From assembly GCA_020442475.1 (NCBI GenBank), contig JAGRKA010000020.1, positions 3,103 through 35,260 of the forward strand: a stretch of DNA of 32,158 nt, written 5' to 3'. Below, in pieces: positions 1 to 9,186 of this stretch. Under the pieces are notes generated by a model. That model saw only the letters and a list, made by a program, of their open reading frames with translations. It ran no database searches and was not told the origin of the DNA. The stretch comes from Alphaproteobacteria bacterium (lineage in GTDB: Bacteria; Pseudomonadota; Alphaproteobacteria; Micavibrionales; Micavibrionaceae). How positions within the stretch are numbered: position 1 is the stretch's first letter; the number at the start of each line of letters is the position of its first letter. A program made the translations under genes and the position numbers.

Positions 1-821
1 GCAAATCTAGCGCTTTCAAGATAGTGGTTTGGCACGTTCGTTGCCGCTCCCCACCTGCTGCTTACGACTGAATTGTACTCCGTCACATTCCCTTGAGAAG
101 TTTGCTGTCCATTCAACGCATTGCCGGTTGCGCCAGCTTGCGCCCCGGCTGATGTCCTACTATTGTCGTTCTGTATTGTACGGCTATTATCCGTAAAATT
201 ATTATCCGCACTTGCCGTAGAATCAGCATCACCGCCAGCTCCACCACGACCACCGGCGCCACCCATTCCACCTTGGCCGCCAGCACCGCCTTGTGAACTT
301 AGCCCGCCATCGCCAACTGTGATACCTTGACTCTGGATCTGATCCTGCTCGCTACCGTAAGCCGTACCACCGTAGCCTGTCCCGCCATACCCGGTACCAC
401 CATGCGCTTCAGCTTCACCGCCATAGCCATAGCCAGCACCACCAAGATCACCTGTTTGTAGAATACTTGAAGAAGTCTGATCCCCAAAAGTTTGGCTTCC
501 TTCAATGCTCTGCTGGCCATTCTGATTAAGGTCTTGCGATCCGCCGAAGGTCTGTGTCCCATTGATACCCAATTGCCCATTAATGTCTTGGGTTCCGTTG
601 ATCGTCTGCTCCGCTTCAGGCCCGGTAACCGTATTCTGGATCGTATTCTCAATCTCCGGACCACCCTGATTAATAATCGTTGTGCTGTCGCCTGGGCAAG
701 ATCCATTCCCGTTGCAGTTATCGTGTGCGCCGCTGTTGGAGTTGCCCGTAGCCAATACATTCGTACCCGAAATCGCCAGTGCGGTCAGCGCTGCCACAGC
801 AAATTTTTTCGTAAAGTCCAT
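1..821 (-). CDS. Secreted Gln/Asn- and Gly-rich repeat protein, 3' end outside the window
   Basis: The reading frame is open from ATG at 821 to the window edge (273 codons, no stop), so the protein is C-terminally incomplete here. AAGGA lies a suitable distance upstream of the ATG. The N-terminus (MDFTKKFAVAALTALAISG) is a clear signal peptide with likely cleavage after VLA. The mature part has three zones. First comes a short Asn/Ser/Cys zone. Next is a stretch of spaced Gln/Asn-Gly units (INGTQDING, INGTQTFGGSQ, IEGSQTFGDQ). Then comes a Gly/Tyr- and Gly/Ala-rich zone (GYGYGGEA, GTGYGGTGYGG, GGAGGQGGMGG) followed by a Ser/Thr/Asn/Gln-rich zone. Such composition is typical of exported surface or amyloid-like proteins, and the Gln-Gly-Asn spacing loosely recalls curlin repeats. 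I do not recognise the family. It is divergent from the gene at 1044. That it is a real exported protein is likely; any adhesin or amyloid role is inference. Confidence 0.75.
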   Translation of the reverse strand, partial: MDFTKKFAVAALTALAISGTNVLATGNSNSGAHDNCNGNGSCPGDSTTIINQGGPEIENTIQNTVTGPEAEQTINGTQDINGQLGINGTQTFGGSQDLNQNGQQSIEGSQTFGDQTSSSILQTGDLGGAGYGYGGEAEAHGGTGYGGTGYGGTAYGSEQDQIQSQGITVGDGGLSSQGGAGGQGGMGGAGGRGGAGGDADSTASADNNFTDNSRTIQNDNSRTSAGAQAGATGNALNGQQTSQGNVTEYNSVVSSRWGAATNVPNHYLESARF

Positions 822-1043
822 CGTTTTTTATCCTTCTTTAGAGCCTCGTCCGATGACGCGGGAGGCAAAGTTTTCAATAACGGGCTTCTCTTCCCATAAG
901 TTTAAATTTATGTCAAGAAATTTCGTAAAAAAATTATGTCGCATAATATTTTCCAAAAGTCCTCCCTTTTTATTTGCATAAAGATAAAAAATTATGCTAG
1001 AGAGCGGCACGATATTGAACCGATATGACAAAAAACTGCTGAC

Positions 1044-2480
1044 ATGACCGCCATCGCCCTGAACCAAAGCCCTGCACAGAACAACATCCCCGCGATGTTC
1101 CGCCCTGCGCGTGCGCAAAGCACGCCGGAACAGCATCCGGGACGGCTCCGCAAAGCCTTTAGCGCCATGGCGCAAGCAACCGGGAACGCATCCCAAGCGG
1201 TAAAGACCCGCCTGAATCTGATCCGGCAGAAGGGGTTAACGGAAACATTCCGCGACGCCGCCCCGACCCTGAAACATGCCGGGCTGAGCCTTGGCACACT
1301 CTCCGCCGTTAAAATCGGTGCGATGAGTGCCGCCGGCGCCGCCGGGATTTCAAGTTTCAGCGCTCTGGCCGTGGGCGCGGCGGGTGTCGGGGTCTGCGCA
1401 ACCAGCGCGCAATATGCGCTCGATTGTTATAAAGCACATAAGGCCGGTGAGCCTTTCCCGGAATTCAGCGTCAAAAATTACGGGCTGAAAGCCTTGTTTA
1501 CCAGCGCAAGCGCCGCACTCGGCCTTGAGGCCCTGAATACCGACCCGGACACGGCGCTGGATAAGCTCAAAATCGCGCTTGAGAAAGTCTTCACCTTTTT
1601 CTCAGGCACCGTGCAGGCCGCGACGGAGGCTTTTGCCGACGGGCCGAAACTCGGCGCTGTGGAAGACAGGGAATCTATCTCTATGTACCCTCTTGGCGAT
1701 ACGCTATCCTCTGCGCCATCTCTGCCGGAAGAAGCACCTGCTGCGGACAACGCGCCCCCTATTACCGCCGAAGCCTTTTTCACCGCGCTGGATACGAACG
1801 GCTGGAGCCAAAACGCAAAAGACGCACTCACCGCCGCCCAGCGCGGGCAGCCCTGGGGGATGCAGGACACGGCTTACTATCTCGCCAACGGGCTGGAGGG
1901 CGTTTCCCGCGACTATGATATGGCCGGACAATCCGCCATTCTGGCCCGCGATACGGCAGAGGCGCAGGGCAACAGGCCAATTCTGCGCAATGCGACAAAC
2001 TTCCTGAATGATCTGGATAAAATGGGCGTCTTCTCGGAAAGCGCGCATAGCGCTTCCCCAGCGGAAGCAGTGACGGTGCCGCATGAAAATGCCCTCATCA
2101 CGCCCCGCTCAAAACCTGACCCGGCCGCTTTGGGTATCGGCCCGCAAATTCATGAATGCGAAATTGAACGCACGGATATAGGCCGGTATGAAAAATTTTC
2201 GATGAGCTGCACCGACCCGGCTGCGCAGGTCAAAGCCGGAGATGCGATCAAAGTGACCTCGTCAAACGGTATACATCTTTACCAGATGGGCGAAGGCTTT
2301 ACCGGACGTGAAAGACCTCTCGGATCGATTTTTAGCGATATATCGATCTTGAGTAACGATGGCAATGTCCCGGAACGCACATTTGCCCAGCAGATCGTCC
2401 GGAACATCTCAGACAGCGACGGGCCAGCTGCTACGGAAGAACGACAGCTCGCTTCAGCGCTTCGTCCAGATCAGCCATAG
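1044..2480 (+). CDS. Unknown protein with a hydrophobic segment and a Pro/Ala-rich linker
   Basis: A 478-residue protein I do not recognise. Residues 1-60 are basic and Ala/Gln-rich without a standard signal peptide. Residues about 80-125 are strongly Ala/Gly/Leu-rich and hydrophobic, enough for two membrane helices. Residues about 210-235 are a Pro/Ala/Asp-rich linker. The C-terminal half is soluble and mixed. A segment around residues 240-320 ([24 protein letters not shown]) looks alpha-helical and could be repeat-like, but no motif is decisive. The ATG at 1044 has no strong Shine-Dalgarno sequence, so a downstream start is possible. The 3' end overlaps the convergent lipB gene by 50 bp. 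The long open frame with GC-rich third positions like its neighbours supports real coding. Confidence 0.6.
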   Translation: MTAIALNQSPAQNNIPAMFRPARAQSTPEQHPGRLRKAFSAMAQATGNASQAVKTRLNLIRQKGLTETFRDAAPTLKHAGLSLGTLSAVKIGAMSAAGAAGISSFSALAVGAAGVGVCATSAQYALDCYKAHKAGEPFPEFSVKNYGLKALFTSASAALGLEALNTDPDTALDKLKIALEKVFTFFSGTVQAATEAFADGPKLGAVEDRESISMYPLGDTLSSAPSLPEEAPAADNAPPITAEAFFTALDTNGWSQNAKDALTAAQRGQPWGMQDTAYYLANGLEGVSRDYDMAGQSAILARDTAEAQGNRPILRNATNFLNDLDKMGVFSESAHSASPAEAVTVPHENALITPRSKPDPAALGIGPQIHECEIERTDIGRYEKFSMSCTDPAAQVKAGDAIKVTSSNGIHLYQMGEGFTGRERPLGSIFSDISILSNDGNVPERTFAQQIVRNISDSDGPAATEERQLASALRPDQP

Positions 2481-3048
2481 GCACCGCCCGCCCCAGAAGC
2501 TCCTCCATAGAGGTTACACCGTGCTCAGCAATTCCGCACGGGACGATCCCTGAGAAATGGGATAAATCAGGCGCAACATTCACCGCAAAGCCGTGCAACG
2601 TGATCCAGTGGCGCACCCTCACACCGATCGCGGCCACTTTCTTTTCCCCTTCGGGCGTTACAACCCAGATCCCGACCCGGCCGCAGCGCCGCTCTCCCTT
2701 AATTCCGAATTCCGCCAGCGCATCGATAATCCATTGCTCCATATCGCGGACATATTTTTTGATGTCGGGCGCTTTTTGCCGTGCCTTGAGATTGCACATC
2801 ACATAGGCGATACGTTGACCGGGACCGTGATAGGTGTACTGCCCACCCCGCCCGCTCTCATAAACGGGAAAACGGGAATCCAGCAGATCTTTCTCTTTCG
2901 CGCTTGTCCCTGCGGTATAGAGCGAAGGATGCTCCAGAAACCAGACGCATTCCGGCGCCCTGCCCTCATGAATCGCCTTGACGCGCTCATCCATAAAGGC
3001 CAGCGCTTCATCATACGCAACGGGCTGTTGGCTTGTTTTCCACTCCAT
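2431..3048 (-). CDS. lipB: Octanoyl-[acyl-carrier-protein]:protein N-octanoyltransferase
   Basis: LipB moves octanoyl from acyl carrier protein to the lipoyl domains of 2-oxoacid dehydrogenases and the glycine cleavage H protein, the first step of endogenous lipoate synthesis in the cytoplasm. The 205-residue product carries the family signatures: [12 protein letters not shown] (residues 67-78), the catalytic lysine in KVAAIGV (K137) and the acyl-thioester cysteine in IVPCGI (C171), matching the Lys/Cys pair of E. coli LipB in spacing. I chose ATG 3048 because the protein then begins MEW, like alphaproteobacterial LipB. An in-frame TTG at 3084 would add 12 residues. Neither start has a good ribosome-binding site. 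It converges on and overlaps the gene at 1044. LipA is not in the window. Confidence 0.95.
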   Translation of the reverse strand: MEWKTSQQPVAYDEALAFMDERVKAIHEGRAPECVWFLEHPSLYTAGTSAKEKDLLDSRFPVYESGRGGQYTYHGPGQRIAYVMCNLKARQKAPDIKKYVRDMEQWIIDALAEFGIKGERRCGRVGIWVVTPEGEKKVAAIGVRVRHWITLHGFAVNVAPDLSHFSGIVPCGIAEHGVTSMEELLGRAVPMADLDEALKRAVVLP

Positions 3049-3161
3049 AAGGAGGCGTCTATCACAAAGCCCGCATTCCCGCAATCTTTTGGCTTATAGA
3101 TACTTGCGTTTAGCCATGCGATTTGCTATGCCTCCCAAGACCTCAGTTTCCTGATAGGCAT

Positions 3162-3247
3162 GCGGCCGTGGCGGAATGGTAGACGCGCAGCGTTGAGGTC
3201 GCTGTGGGAGAAATCCCGTGGAAGTTCGACTCTTCTCGGCCGCACCA
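3162..3247 (+). tRNA. tRNA-Leu (anticodon GAG)
   Basis: This folds as a class II tRNA. The seven-base acceptor strands GCGGCCG and CGGCCGC pair perfectly, a D arm contains GGCGGAATGGTAGAC, and the anticodon stem CAGCG/CGCTG encloses the loop TTGAGGT with anticodon GAG at 3195-3197. A long variable arm with GGGA/TCCC follows, then a T arm with TTCGACT. The CCA end is encoded (3245-3247). It reads CUC/CUU leucine codons. Confidence 0.96.
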
Positions 3248-3371
3248 TTTTAGATATTATCTTAAACTTATCACACGCACGCATTACGCGCCCTTTCCTT
3301 CCCTGTTCATTTCAGAAAATACAACTTACGATAGGCAGACTGCATAGAACAGAGAAGGCTGCCGCCCTATA

Positions 3372-5420
3372 ATGTTTTGCACATTACGGAAATTCTTCCT
3401 TTTATCGCTCCGGCAGCGCCCGGCTGTTCTGCTTGCCTCTCTTGCCGTAGGGCTGACCGCTCTTATTGTCATGGTAGGCTGGAGCACAGAAAGCGCCCCT
3501 CTCATCAGAATCATGCCTCATTTCCCTGCGATGGTTTTCAACACAGCGCTAGGTTTTTTCCTCTGCGCGGTGGGGCTGCTTTTTGTTTATCTCCAAAAAC
3601 GTATCCCCGCTATCTTCTTTGGCCTTTCAGGTGCGCTGATCGGAATCTTGAATCTATTTGAGTATGCTTTCCGCATTGATCTCGGCATTGACGAACTGAT
3701 CTTCACCGATTTCATTCAATCCAATGCGGCACATCCAGGGCGCATGTCTATCAGCACCGCACTTTGCTTTCTTTTTACAGGCTCAAGCCTGGCTCTTTTT
3801 TCCATAGCACAGAGATTTCTAACCCTTTTCGCTTTTTTGGAGATGCTCTGCGTTTTCACAGCCCTGATTTCTGCTATCTCTTTGCTGGACCATATCGGCC
3901 TAATCCATGCGGAATATAACTGGTTTCTGTGGGACAGTATGGCTATCCATACCTCACTATGCTTCGTGATACTTAATACAGCCCTGATAAGCTCTATATG
4001 GGGAGCCCGTGACCGAAACATCTCTCTTTTCTATGTAACGGTCCCCTTCTTCTTTTTAACGTGCGCGATTATTCTGGATGTCTACACCCCCTTGGGCATT
4101 GCAACAGGGTTTGCTTATACGCCCTTTGTTCTGAGCGCGTTCTGGCGTGAATGCAAACTGACGACGCCCTTCATTTTCGCTCTGGTCGCAACAATTCTTA
4201 TTATCTTGGGATTTTATGTTTCAGCCGATGTCGGAATTCCTATCACCAGCGTCCTGATTAACCGCGGCGGCGCGGTCATGGAGATATGGATCGTCGCGAC
4301 ACTCATTTACACGATTAAGCTGCGAGATAACGCAATCAGAGACAATGCCGAGAGACTCAACGCAATTGTCGATAATACTGTTGACGGCCTTGTCACAGTC
4401 GATGACACCGGAATCATAGAGCATTGCAACAGGGCCTGCGAGGATATATTCGGCTACCCCCCAAAAGAATTAATCGGGCAAAATATCCGAACGCTGATGC
4501 CAACCTTGCATTTTAAAGAGCACAGAAAAATTACAGAAACAAGGCCAAACACTTAAAAAAACATAAGCGAAATAGAGCGTGAAACTGAGGGGCGGCGCAA
4601 AAACGGAGAATCCTTCCCTGTCGATATCTCCATCAGCGAGATACGCGTCCAAGACCGCCATATCTATAGCGCGATCGTCCGCGACATCACGGACCGCAAA
4701 AAAGCCGAAGATGAGATTATACGTTCCAATGAAGAGCTTGAGCGCTTTGCCTACATCGCCTCTCATGATTTGCAGGAACCTTTACGCATGGTCACAAATT
4801 TTACGGACCTGCTGAATAAAGAATACGGAAGCGGCATGGATAAGGAAGCCTCCGAATATATGCGTTTTATCCTTGAATCCGCACGGCACATGCAGATTCT
4901 GGTCAGTGATTTGCTTGAATATTCGCGTGTTGACAGTGAGGAAAGCAACCCCAAAAACGTAGATTGCCGTTCCCATACGGATTTGGCTATTGCAAACCTG
5001 CAAGAAATTATCGAAGAAACACATGCGCGTATCACAGTTGGTGAGTTACCGACAATTCATGCAAATCCGGTACGCTTCTCCCGCCTGATGCAAAATCTGA
5101 TCGGCAACGCAATCAAATACCGCCGGGAAGGTACTGTACCGGAGATATCCATCATGGCTGAAGATAAGGGTCATGAATGGCTTTTTTCAGTTAGGGATAA
5201 CGGTATTGGCATGAAAGAAGAATATCTGGAGCAGATTTTTGTTATCTTCAAACGCCTGCATGGCAAAAAAGACTATAAAGGCACGGGGATTGGCCTGGCC
5301 GTCTGCAAAAAGATCGTTGATAGCTTTGGCGGCTCTATTTGGGCGGAATCAACACTCGGTGAAGGCTCTACGTTTCATTTCACCATCCCTAAAAAAGATT
5401 CCCCTGAAAAGGCTGTGTAG
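3372..5420 (+). pseudogene. Membrane-anchored PAS sensor histidine kinase split by an in-frame TAA stop
   Basis: Read in one frame from ATG 3372 to 5420 this is 683 codons, with a single internal TAA at 4554-4556 (codon 395). Residues 1 to about 320 form a sensor with about eight membrane helices. A PAS domain follows (from about 330, with FGYPPKELIGQNIRTLMP). Its second half continues after the stop without any frame change (GRRKNGESFPVDIS, IVRDITDRKKAED). The phospho-acceptor box is ASHDLQEP with His465, the N box is LIGNAIKYR, and VRDNGIGM and GTGIGLAV form the ATP lid. The spacing between EH and RE in the PAS domain is normal if the stop counts as one residue, so one base substitution explains it. 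The nearest in-frame downstream start (TTG 4770) lies after His465, so a separate C-terminal fragment could not autophosphorylate. It may be a recent pseudogene, a sequencing error or a readthrough product. No cognate regulator is adjacent. Confidence 0.85.
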
Positions 5421-5518
5421 CCTTATATAATGGAACACAGTCCCCTTCCGGAAAAGCAAAACACACACTCCTATGCCGCACCTGTAAGGTTCCTGAAAGC
5501 TGCGGGTGCGATACTCGA

Positions 5519-5548
5519 CTCGTCGGACATGAAACCCCGTCCGGCGAG
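5519..5548 (+). promoter_or_regulatory. Stem-loop in the leader of the PRC-barrel gene
   Basis: CTCGTCGGAC (5519-5528) and GTCCGGCGAG (5539-5548) pair over ten bases with one G-U wobble around a ten-base loop. It ends 27 bases before the ATG at 5576, just upstream of the AAGGAG ribosome-binding site. No T-run follows, so it is not a typical terminator. A role in mRNA stability or translation control is inference. Confidence 0.4.
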
Positions 5549-5575
5549 ACAACAAAGCTGAAAAGGAGCAAAACC

Positions 5576-6439
5576 ATGTCTTATTTTCCCAAACATTCCA
5601 GAGACATCAGCAAATTTCTGCTAACCGGCGTATCGGCAGTGACATTACTGGCTTCCGGCCTCGCCCTTGCCGAGAGTGCGCGCACCTCCAATCAGAACGA
5701 CGTCCCACGCTATACGGAACAAGAGGCGAAAGAAGGGCTGCAAAATGCCAAGGACGCCGTGTCCGATGCGGCGCAGGACGTGTCGCAAGCGGCAAAAGAA
5801 ACCTATGAGGACATCAGGGGCGCTTTGAGCGGCGACAAAAAGGCTCATATCGCACCTGTAACCATTGACAGGCGAATGACTGCTGCTGGCATTATCGGAC
5901 AACCCGTCCTGAATGAAAAAGGCGAACGTGTCGCCAAAGTTAAAGACATCATTCTGGACGATCAGGGTAAGGCCTCCATGATCGTTCTCGCAGACGGCGA
6001 CTGGACAGGCCTTGGAAAGCTGGCCGCCTTCGATTATAACGTCATCACACGGACAGGTGCGGATGGCAATGTTATCGCCCCCTTGACGGAAAAAACGATG
6101 GATCAGGCTGCCCCCTTTTCCTACGATCCCAAAAGCGCGAGCGACCCTTCGGTTAAAATCATACCCCAAAATGGCTACAGCGCGGCTACGCTACTCGACA
6201 CCCAGCTGACCGACCCCAAAGGGCGTACCCTTGCAGAGGTAGATAATATCTCCTTCCATAACGGGCAAGCCGAACACCTGATCGTTGAATTTGACCAGAT
6301 GCTTGGCCTTGGCGGTAAAAAGGTTACGCTTGGTTTTCATGACCCCGAGTTACAAATGTCCGGCGACAAACCGCGCTTTCAACTCAGTGCCGCTCAAGCC
6401 AAGCAGTTCGAAGCGTATAAGAACGCGGCAACGAACTAG
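5576..6439 (+). CDS. Exported protein with two PRC-barrel domains
   Basis: A 287-residue protein with an N-terminal signal peptide (hydrophobic LLTGVSAVTLLASGLALA, cleavage probably after ALA near residue 32). An Ala/Glu/Asp-rich helical region (about 45-90, NAKDAVSDAAQDVSQAAKE) follows. Two PRC-barrel repeats come next, one starting near IIGQPVLNEKGERVAKVKDI (about 110-170) and the second near LLDTQLTDPKGRTLAEVDNI (about 205-265). PRC-barrels are small beta-barrel modules found in RimM and in many alphaproteobacterial exported or stress-linked proteins. The exact role of this type is unknown. ATG 5576 is supported by AAAAGGAG eight bases upstream. It appears monocistronic: a long leader precedes it and a strong terminator follows at 6475. 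Location in the periplasm is inferred from the signal peptide. Confidence 0.8.
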   Translation: MSYFPKHSRDISKFLLTGVSAVTLLASGLALAESARTSNQNDVPRYTEQEAKEGLQNAKDAVSDAAQDVSQAAKETYEDIRGALSGDKKAHIAPVTIDRRMTAAGIIGQPVLNEKGERVAKVKDIILDDQGKASMIVLADGDWTGLGKLAAFDYNVITRTGADGNVIAPLTEKTMDQAAPFSYDPKSASDPSVKIIPQNGYSAATLLDTQLTDPKGRTLAEVDNISFHNGQAEHLIVEFDQMLGLGGKKVTLGFHDPELQMSGDKPRFQLSAAQAKQFEAYKNAATN

Positions 6440-6474
6440 GCTACGACCAAAGAACTCCCCCTTCCCTCCCCTGA

Positions 6475-6508
6475 AAGCACGGCCTTCGTGGCCGTGCTTC
6501 TTTTTTTT
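6475..6508 (+). terminator. Rho-independent terminator after the PRC-barrel gene
   Basis: AGCACGGCC (6476-6484) and GGCCGTGCT (6490-6498) form a nine-base perfect stem with loop TTCGT, followed by TC and eight T residues (6501-6508). It lies 36 bases after the stop codon. Confidence 0.92.
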
Positions 6509-6539
6509 CCAGTATCCGCTATGGAACACATATGTAAGC

Positions 6540-6567
6540 TTGCTGAAAGGTGAATCTGGGATGATAG
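6540..6567 (+). promoter_or_regulatory. Possible sigma-70 promoter for the CBS/two-component operon
   Basis: TTGCTG (6540-6545) and TGATAG (6562-6567) are separated by 16 bases and lie between the upstream terminator and the ATG at 6603. Both boxes are imperfect, so this is a candidate only. Confidence 0.35.
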
Positions 6568-6602
6568 AAGCATAAACGTTCACTCTAACCGGAGGACATT
6601 CC

Positions 6603-7088
6603 ATGTGTATTACATCTCAAAAAATCGGTTCTATCGCACGCAAAACACACACGCTACGCCTGCAAGGCAGCATCAACGTCCTGACAGCGCTGGAAATCAT
6701 GGATATGTACGACGCCGAGATCGCCGGCATTGAATGTGAAAGCAGCTTTGTTGGTATTTTCCACCGTCGCGATTTCGCTAAAAACATCGCAAGGGACAGG
6801 CTTGATCCCGAAAACACGACGCTCTACGAGGTCATGACACTGGATATGCCCTCAATCGCGTACGATGCCACCATCAAAGACGCGTACGAAAAAATGCTGG
6901 CCTGCCATGCCGACTATATTGCCGTTTTTGAAGAGAATGAGCGCGCTTTGTGCGGCATTGTGTTCCTGAGCGATCTGGGCAATGATGTCATACAATCCTT
7001 TGAGAAAATCAGAGCCGAGAATGAAATCATCATGGATTATATCCGGAGCGGAGAATCCTACGCGATTGCAACCTACAAGCGCTCATAA
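6603..7088 (+). CDS. CBS-domain pair protein
   Basis: The 161-residue cytoplasmic protein has the layout of a tandem CBS (Bateman) module. The first unit ends with FVGIFHRRDFAKNIA. The second begins VMTLDMPSIAYDATIKDAYEKML and ends ALCGIVFLSDLGNDVI. Such pairs usually bind adenine nucleotides and act as regulatory sensors; no catalytic domain is attached here. ATG 6603 has GGAGG about eight bases upstream. It is followed after 26 bases by the response regulator, suggesting one operon in which the CBS protein may feed nucleotide status into the signalling pair. That link is inferred from context. The C-terminus (ENEIIMDYIRSGESYAIA) is an added helix. Confidence 0.8.
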   Translation: MCITSQKIGSIARKTHTLRLQGSINVLTALEIMDMYDAEIAGIECESSFVGIFHRRDFAKNIARDRLDPENTTLYEVMTLDMPSIAYDATIKDAYEKMLACHADYIAVFEENERALCGIVFLSDLGNDVIQSFEKIRAENEIIMDYIRSGESYAIATYKRS

Positions 7089-7114
7089 GGCGCAAATAAG
7101 GAGCTGTTTTTACG

Positions 7115-7795
7115 ATGCATATCGTTATCGTTGAGGATCAGGAGGAACTGAGCGGACTCATCGCAGAGCGCCTCAATAAAACGGGGATCAAATCTCAAAG
7201 CGCTATCAGTGGTGAACAGGCTCTGGATCTGATCGACCCCGAAATTCATGATCTTGTCATTCTCGACCGCGGCCTTCCGGACATGGAGGGGTTGGAGCTG
7301 CTCAAAATTCTGCGGGAAGACGGGATAAAAATCCCCGTCCTGATCCTGACAGCCAAGGACGAGTTGGGCGATAAAGTCGCCGGTCTCAATAGCGGCGCGG
7401 ACGATTATCTGGTCAAACCTTTTGAAATGGATGAGTTGGTCGCCCGCATCCATGCGTTGTACAGGCGCCCGTCACAGGCGATGGACATGGTGCTGACACT
7501 GGGCAACATTGAGTTTCACTCGACAGAGAACAGCCTGAAGGTTGCCGACAGATATACCGAACTGACGGTCAAGGAAAAAGACGCGCTGGAACGGCTTATG
7601 CGCCTGCCGGGCCGGGTCGTCAGCAAGGACACGCTCTTGCTGGCCCTGTACGGCCATGGTGACGAAGGCTCCCATAATTCGGTCGAAGTCGTCATGCACC
7701 GGCTGCGAAAAAAGCTTGAAGAAGCCGGCGCTGATATCGAAATTAAGACATTGCGCGGAATTGGCTACCTGATCAAAGACAAAAAAGGCGAATAG
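7115..7795 (+). CDS. OmpR/PhoB-family response regulator
   Basis: A 226-residue two-domain regulator. The receiver domain (1-120) has the acidic pair E7-D8, the phosphorylated D51 (VILDRGLPD), T79 and K101 (DYLVKPFE). The winged-helix DNA-binding domain (about 130-222) shows the OmpR pattern, including ELTVKEKDALERLM, the loop GRVVSKDTLL, the recognition helix NSVEVVMHRLRKKLEE, and IKTLRGIGYLI in the wing. An AAGGAG lies 11 bases before ATG 7115. The kinase gene starts five bases after the stop, so the two form an operon and a cognate pair. Targets are unknown; the convergent efflux operon at 9187-15225 is a natural candidate but nothing in the sequence proves it. Confidence 0.95.
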   Translation: MHIVIVEDQEELSGLIAERLNKTGIKSQSAISGEQALDLIDPEIHDLVILDRGLPDMEGLELLKILREDGIKIPVLILTAKDELGDKVAGLNSGADDYLVKPFEMDELVARIHALYRRPSQAMDMVLTLGNIEFHSTENSLKVADRYTELTVKEKDALERLMRLPGRVVSKDTLLLALYGHGDEGSHNSVEVVMHRLRKKLEEAGADIEIKTLRGIGYLIKDKKGE

Positions 7796-7800
7796 ACACT

Positions 7801-9171
7801 ATGCGGTTTTTCCCCCGCTCCTTACAGCTCAAAGTCATCGCCAATGTGCTGGCGACCTCGCTGCTAGTTATCCTACTTTTCGGCAGCTTGATCTTTTCGC
7901 AAATCGGAGTCGTCATCGATACGCTCTCCAAAGAAAAACTTCTGGAACAAGCCCAGAAAATGGCCTCTTTCATTGAATATGACTGGAGAGGCAATTTCGA
8001 TCTCGATCTGCCACGCCGTACCCGAAACTACTACACGGAGAGCGCCTCGAGCCAGTATGCTATTTTAAATACGGGGGGAAAAGTCCTGTTCCAGTCGGAC
8101 AATTTCGTCCGCGACCGGATCAAGGACACACTGGAAGAAAGTGGCAAGCACTATTTCGATTTTACGACTGAAGACGGCAAGCACTTTCTGGGACTGAAAT
8201 ATGATTACCTCTTCGAAGATAAGATTTATCCGATCTATGTGATCGAAGAAGAAACGGAGTTTTCGGAATCTCTGGAAGCGCTCCAGAAAAACTTCCTGAC
8301 TAATATCCTGATATACGGAATCCCCCTCCTCATCCTGCAAGCCCTGCTGATCCTCATCATTTTCCGTAAGGCCCTTAAACCGATTATACAGTCTGCAAAA
8401 GATGCCCGAAAAATTAAATATGACACTTTATCCTACCGCCTGAACGAGCAGGATGTTCCCGGAGAAATTCTACCTCTGATCCATGGCGTCAATAACAGCC
8501 TTGCGCGCCTTGAGCGCAGCGTGGAGGCTCAGAAATTCTTTATTGCCAACGCAGCGCACGAACTACGGACGCCGATCGCGATCCTGAAGGCCCGAATTGC
8601 CTCCCTCCATGATGAAAAGGAGGTTTATCTTCTGAATGAAGACTTACGAAACATCAACCACCTGATCGGGCAAATGCTGGACATTTCGCGGCTGGATATC
8701 GTGGAATCACAGCCGAAAACAACAGTAAATCTCAACGAAATTTCTAAAAGAGCCTGCGAGGATATGGGGCCGCTCTTTATCGGGAAGGATAGAGAGCTTT
8801 CCCTTGAAGAACGCGCCCTCGACCAGCGGATTGAAGGCAATGAGGACACGCTCTTCAGGGCCTTGTTAAATTTGCTGGAAAATGCCCTGAAACACACACC
8901 AGAGAAAACGCCCGTCGATGTCATTGTCGATGAGGCAAAGATTACCGTCCGTGATTACGGCCCGCCGATTCCGGATGCGCATAAGACCAGGATATTCGAC
9001 CGTTTTGAAAAACTTCCCGGCAGCCTCAACACCAACGGTTCTGGGCTTGGGCTAGCGATTGTCAAAAAAGCGACAGAAATCCACGGCGGAACCGTAAACA
9101 TTGAAAGCCGCCCGGACGGAAACGATTTCGTTTTGGACTTATCTGGAGCACAAAAGCCTCTTCCCCCATAA
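7801..9171 (+). CDS. Membrane sensor histidine kinase, partner of the regulator at 7115
   Basis: A 456-residue kinase. The first transmembrane helix spans about 12-35, a periplasmic sensing domain about 36-165, and the second helix about 167-188 (LTNILIYGIPLLILQALLI). A HAMP-like linker leads to the HisKA box FIANAAHELRTP with His253. The ATPase domain has N box NLLENALKHT, G1 box DYGPPIP, F box IFDRFEKL and G2 box GSGLGLAIVKKA. All catalytic motifs are intact. It would phosphorylate D51 of the preceding regulator. The G1 motif has DYGPPIP where DxGxGI is usual, a variation also seen in the QseC/PmrB-like class. The periplasmic domain (SSQYAILN, GKVLFQSDNF) is of moderate size; its ligand is not evident. 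It ends 15 bases from the convergent permease gene. Confidence 0.94.
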   Translation: MRFFPRSLQLKVIANVLATSLLVILLFGSLIFSQIGVVIDTLSKEKLLEQAQKMASFIEYDWRGNFDLDLPRRTRNYYTESASSQYAILNTGGKVLFQSDNFVRDRIKDTLEESGKHYFDFTTEDGKHFLGLKYDYLFEDKIYPIYVIEEETEFSESLEALQKNFLTNILIYGIPLLILQALLILIIFRKALKPIIQSAKDARKIKYDTLSYRLNEQDVPGEILPLIHGVNNSLARLERSVEAQKFFIANAAHELRTPIAILKARIASLHDEKEVYLLNEDLRNINHLIGQMLDISRLDIVESQPKTTVNLNEISKRACEDMGPLFIGKDRELSLEERALDQRIEGNEDTLFRALLNLLENALKHTPEKTPVDVIVDEAKITVRDYGPPIPDAHKTRIFDRFEKLPGSLNTNGSGLGLAIVKKATEIHGGTVNIESRPDGNDFVLDLSGAQKPLPP

Positions 9172-9186
9172 AAGTCTTGCTGCTCG

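Noticed and set aside
299..760. 153-codon minus-strand frame with start inside the Gly-rich gene
   Set aside because: It overlaps the signal-peptide-bearing frame from 821, is Arg/Met-rich without structure, and has no ribosome-binding site.
2593..3099. 168-codon plus-strand frame opposite lipB
   Set aside because: It is a full shadow of lipB, whose catalytic motifs are intact.
4770..5420. Separate gene for a soluble kinase domain
   Set aside because: The only in-frame start (TTG) lies just after the phospho-acceptor histidine and the upstream frame continues the same PAS domain, so it is the tail of the interrupted gene.
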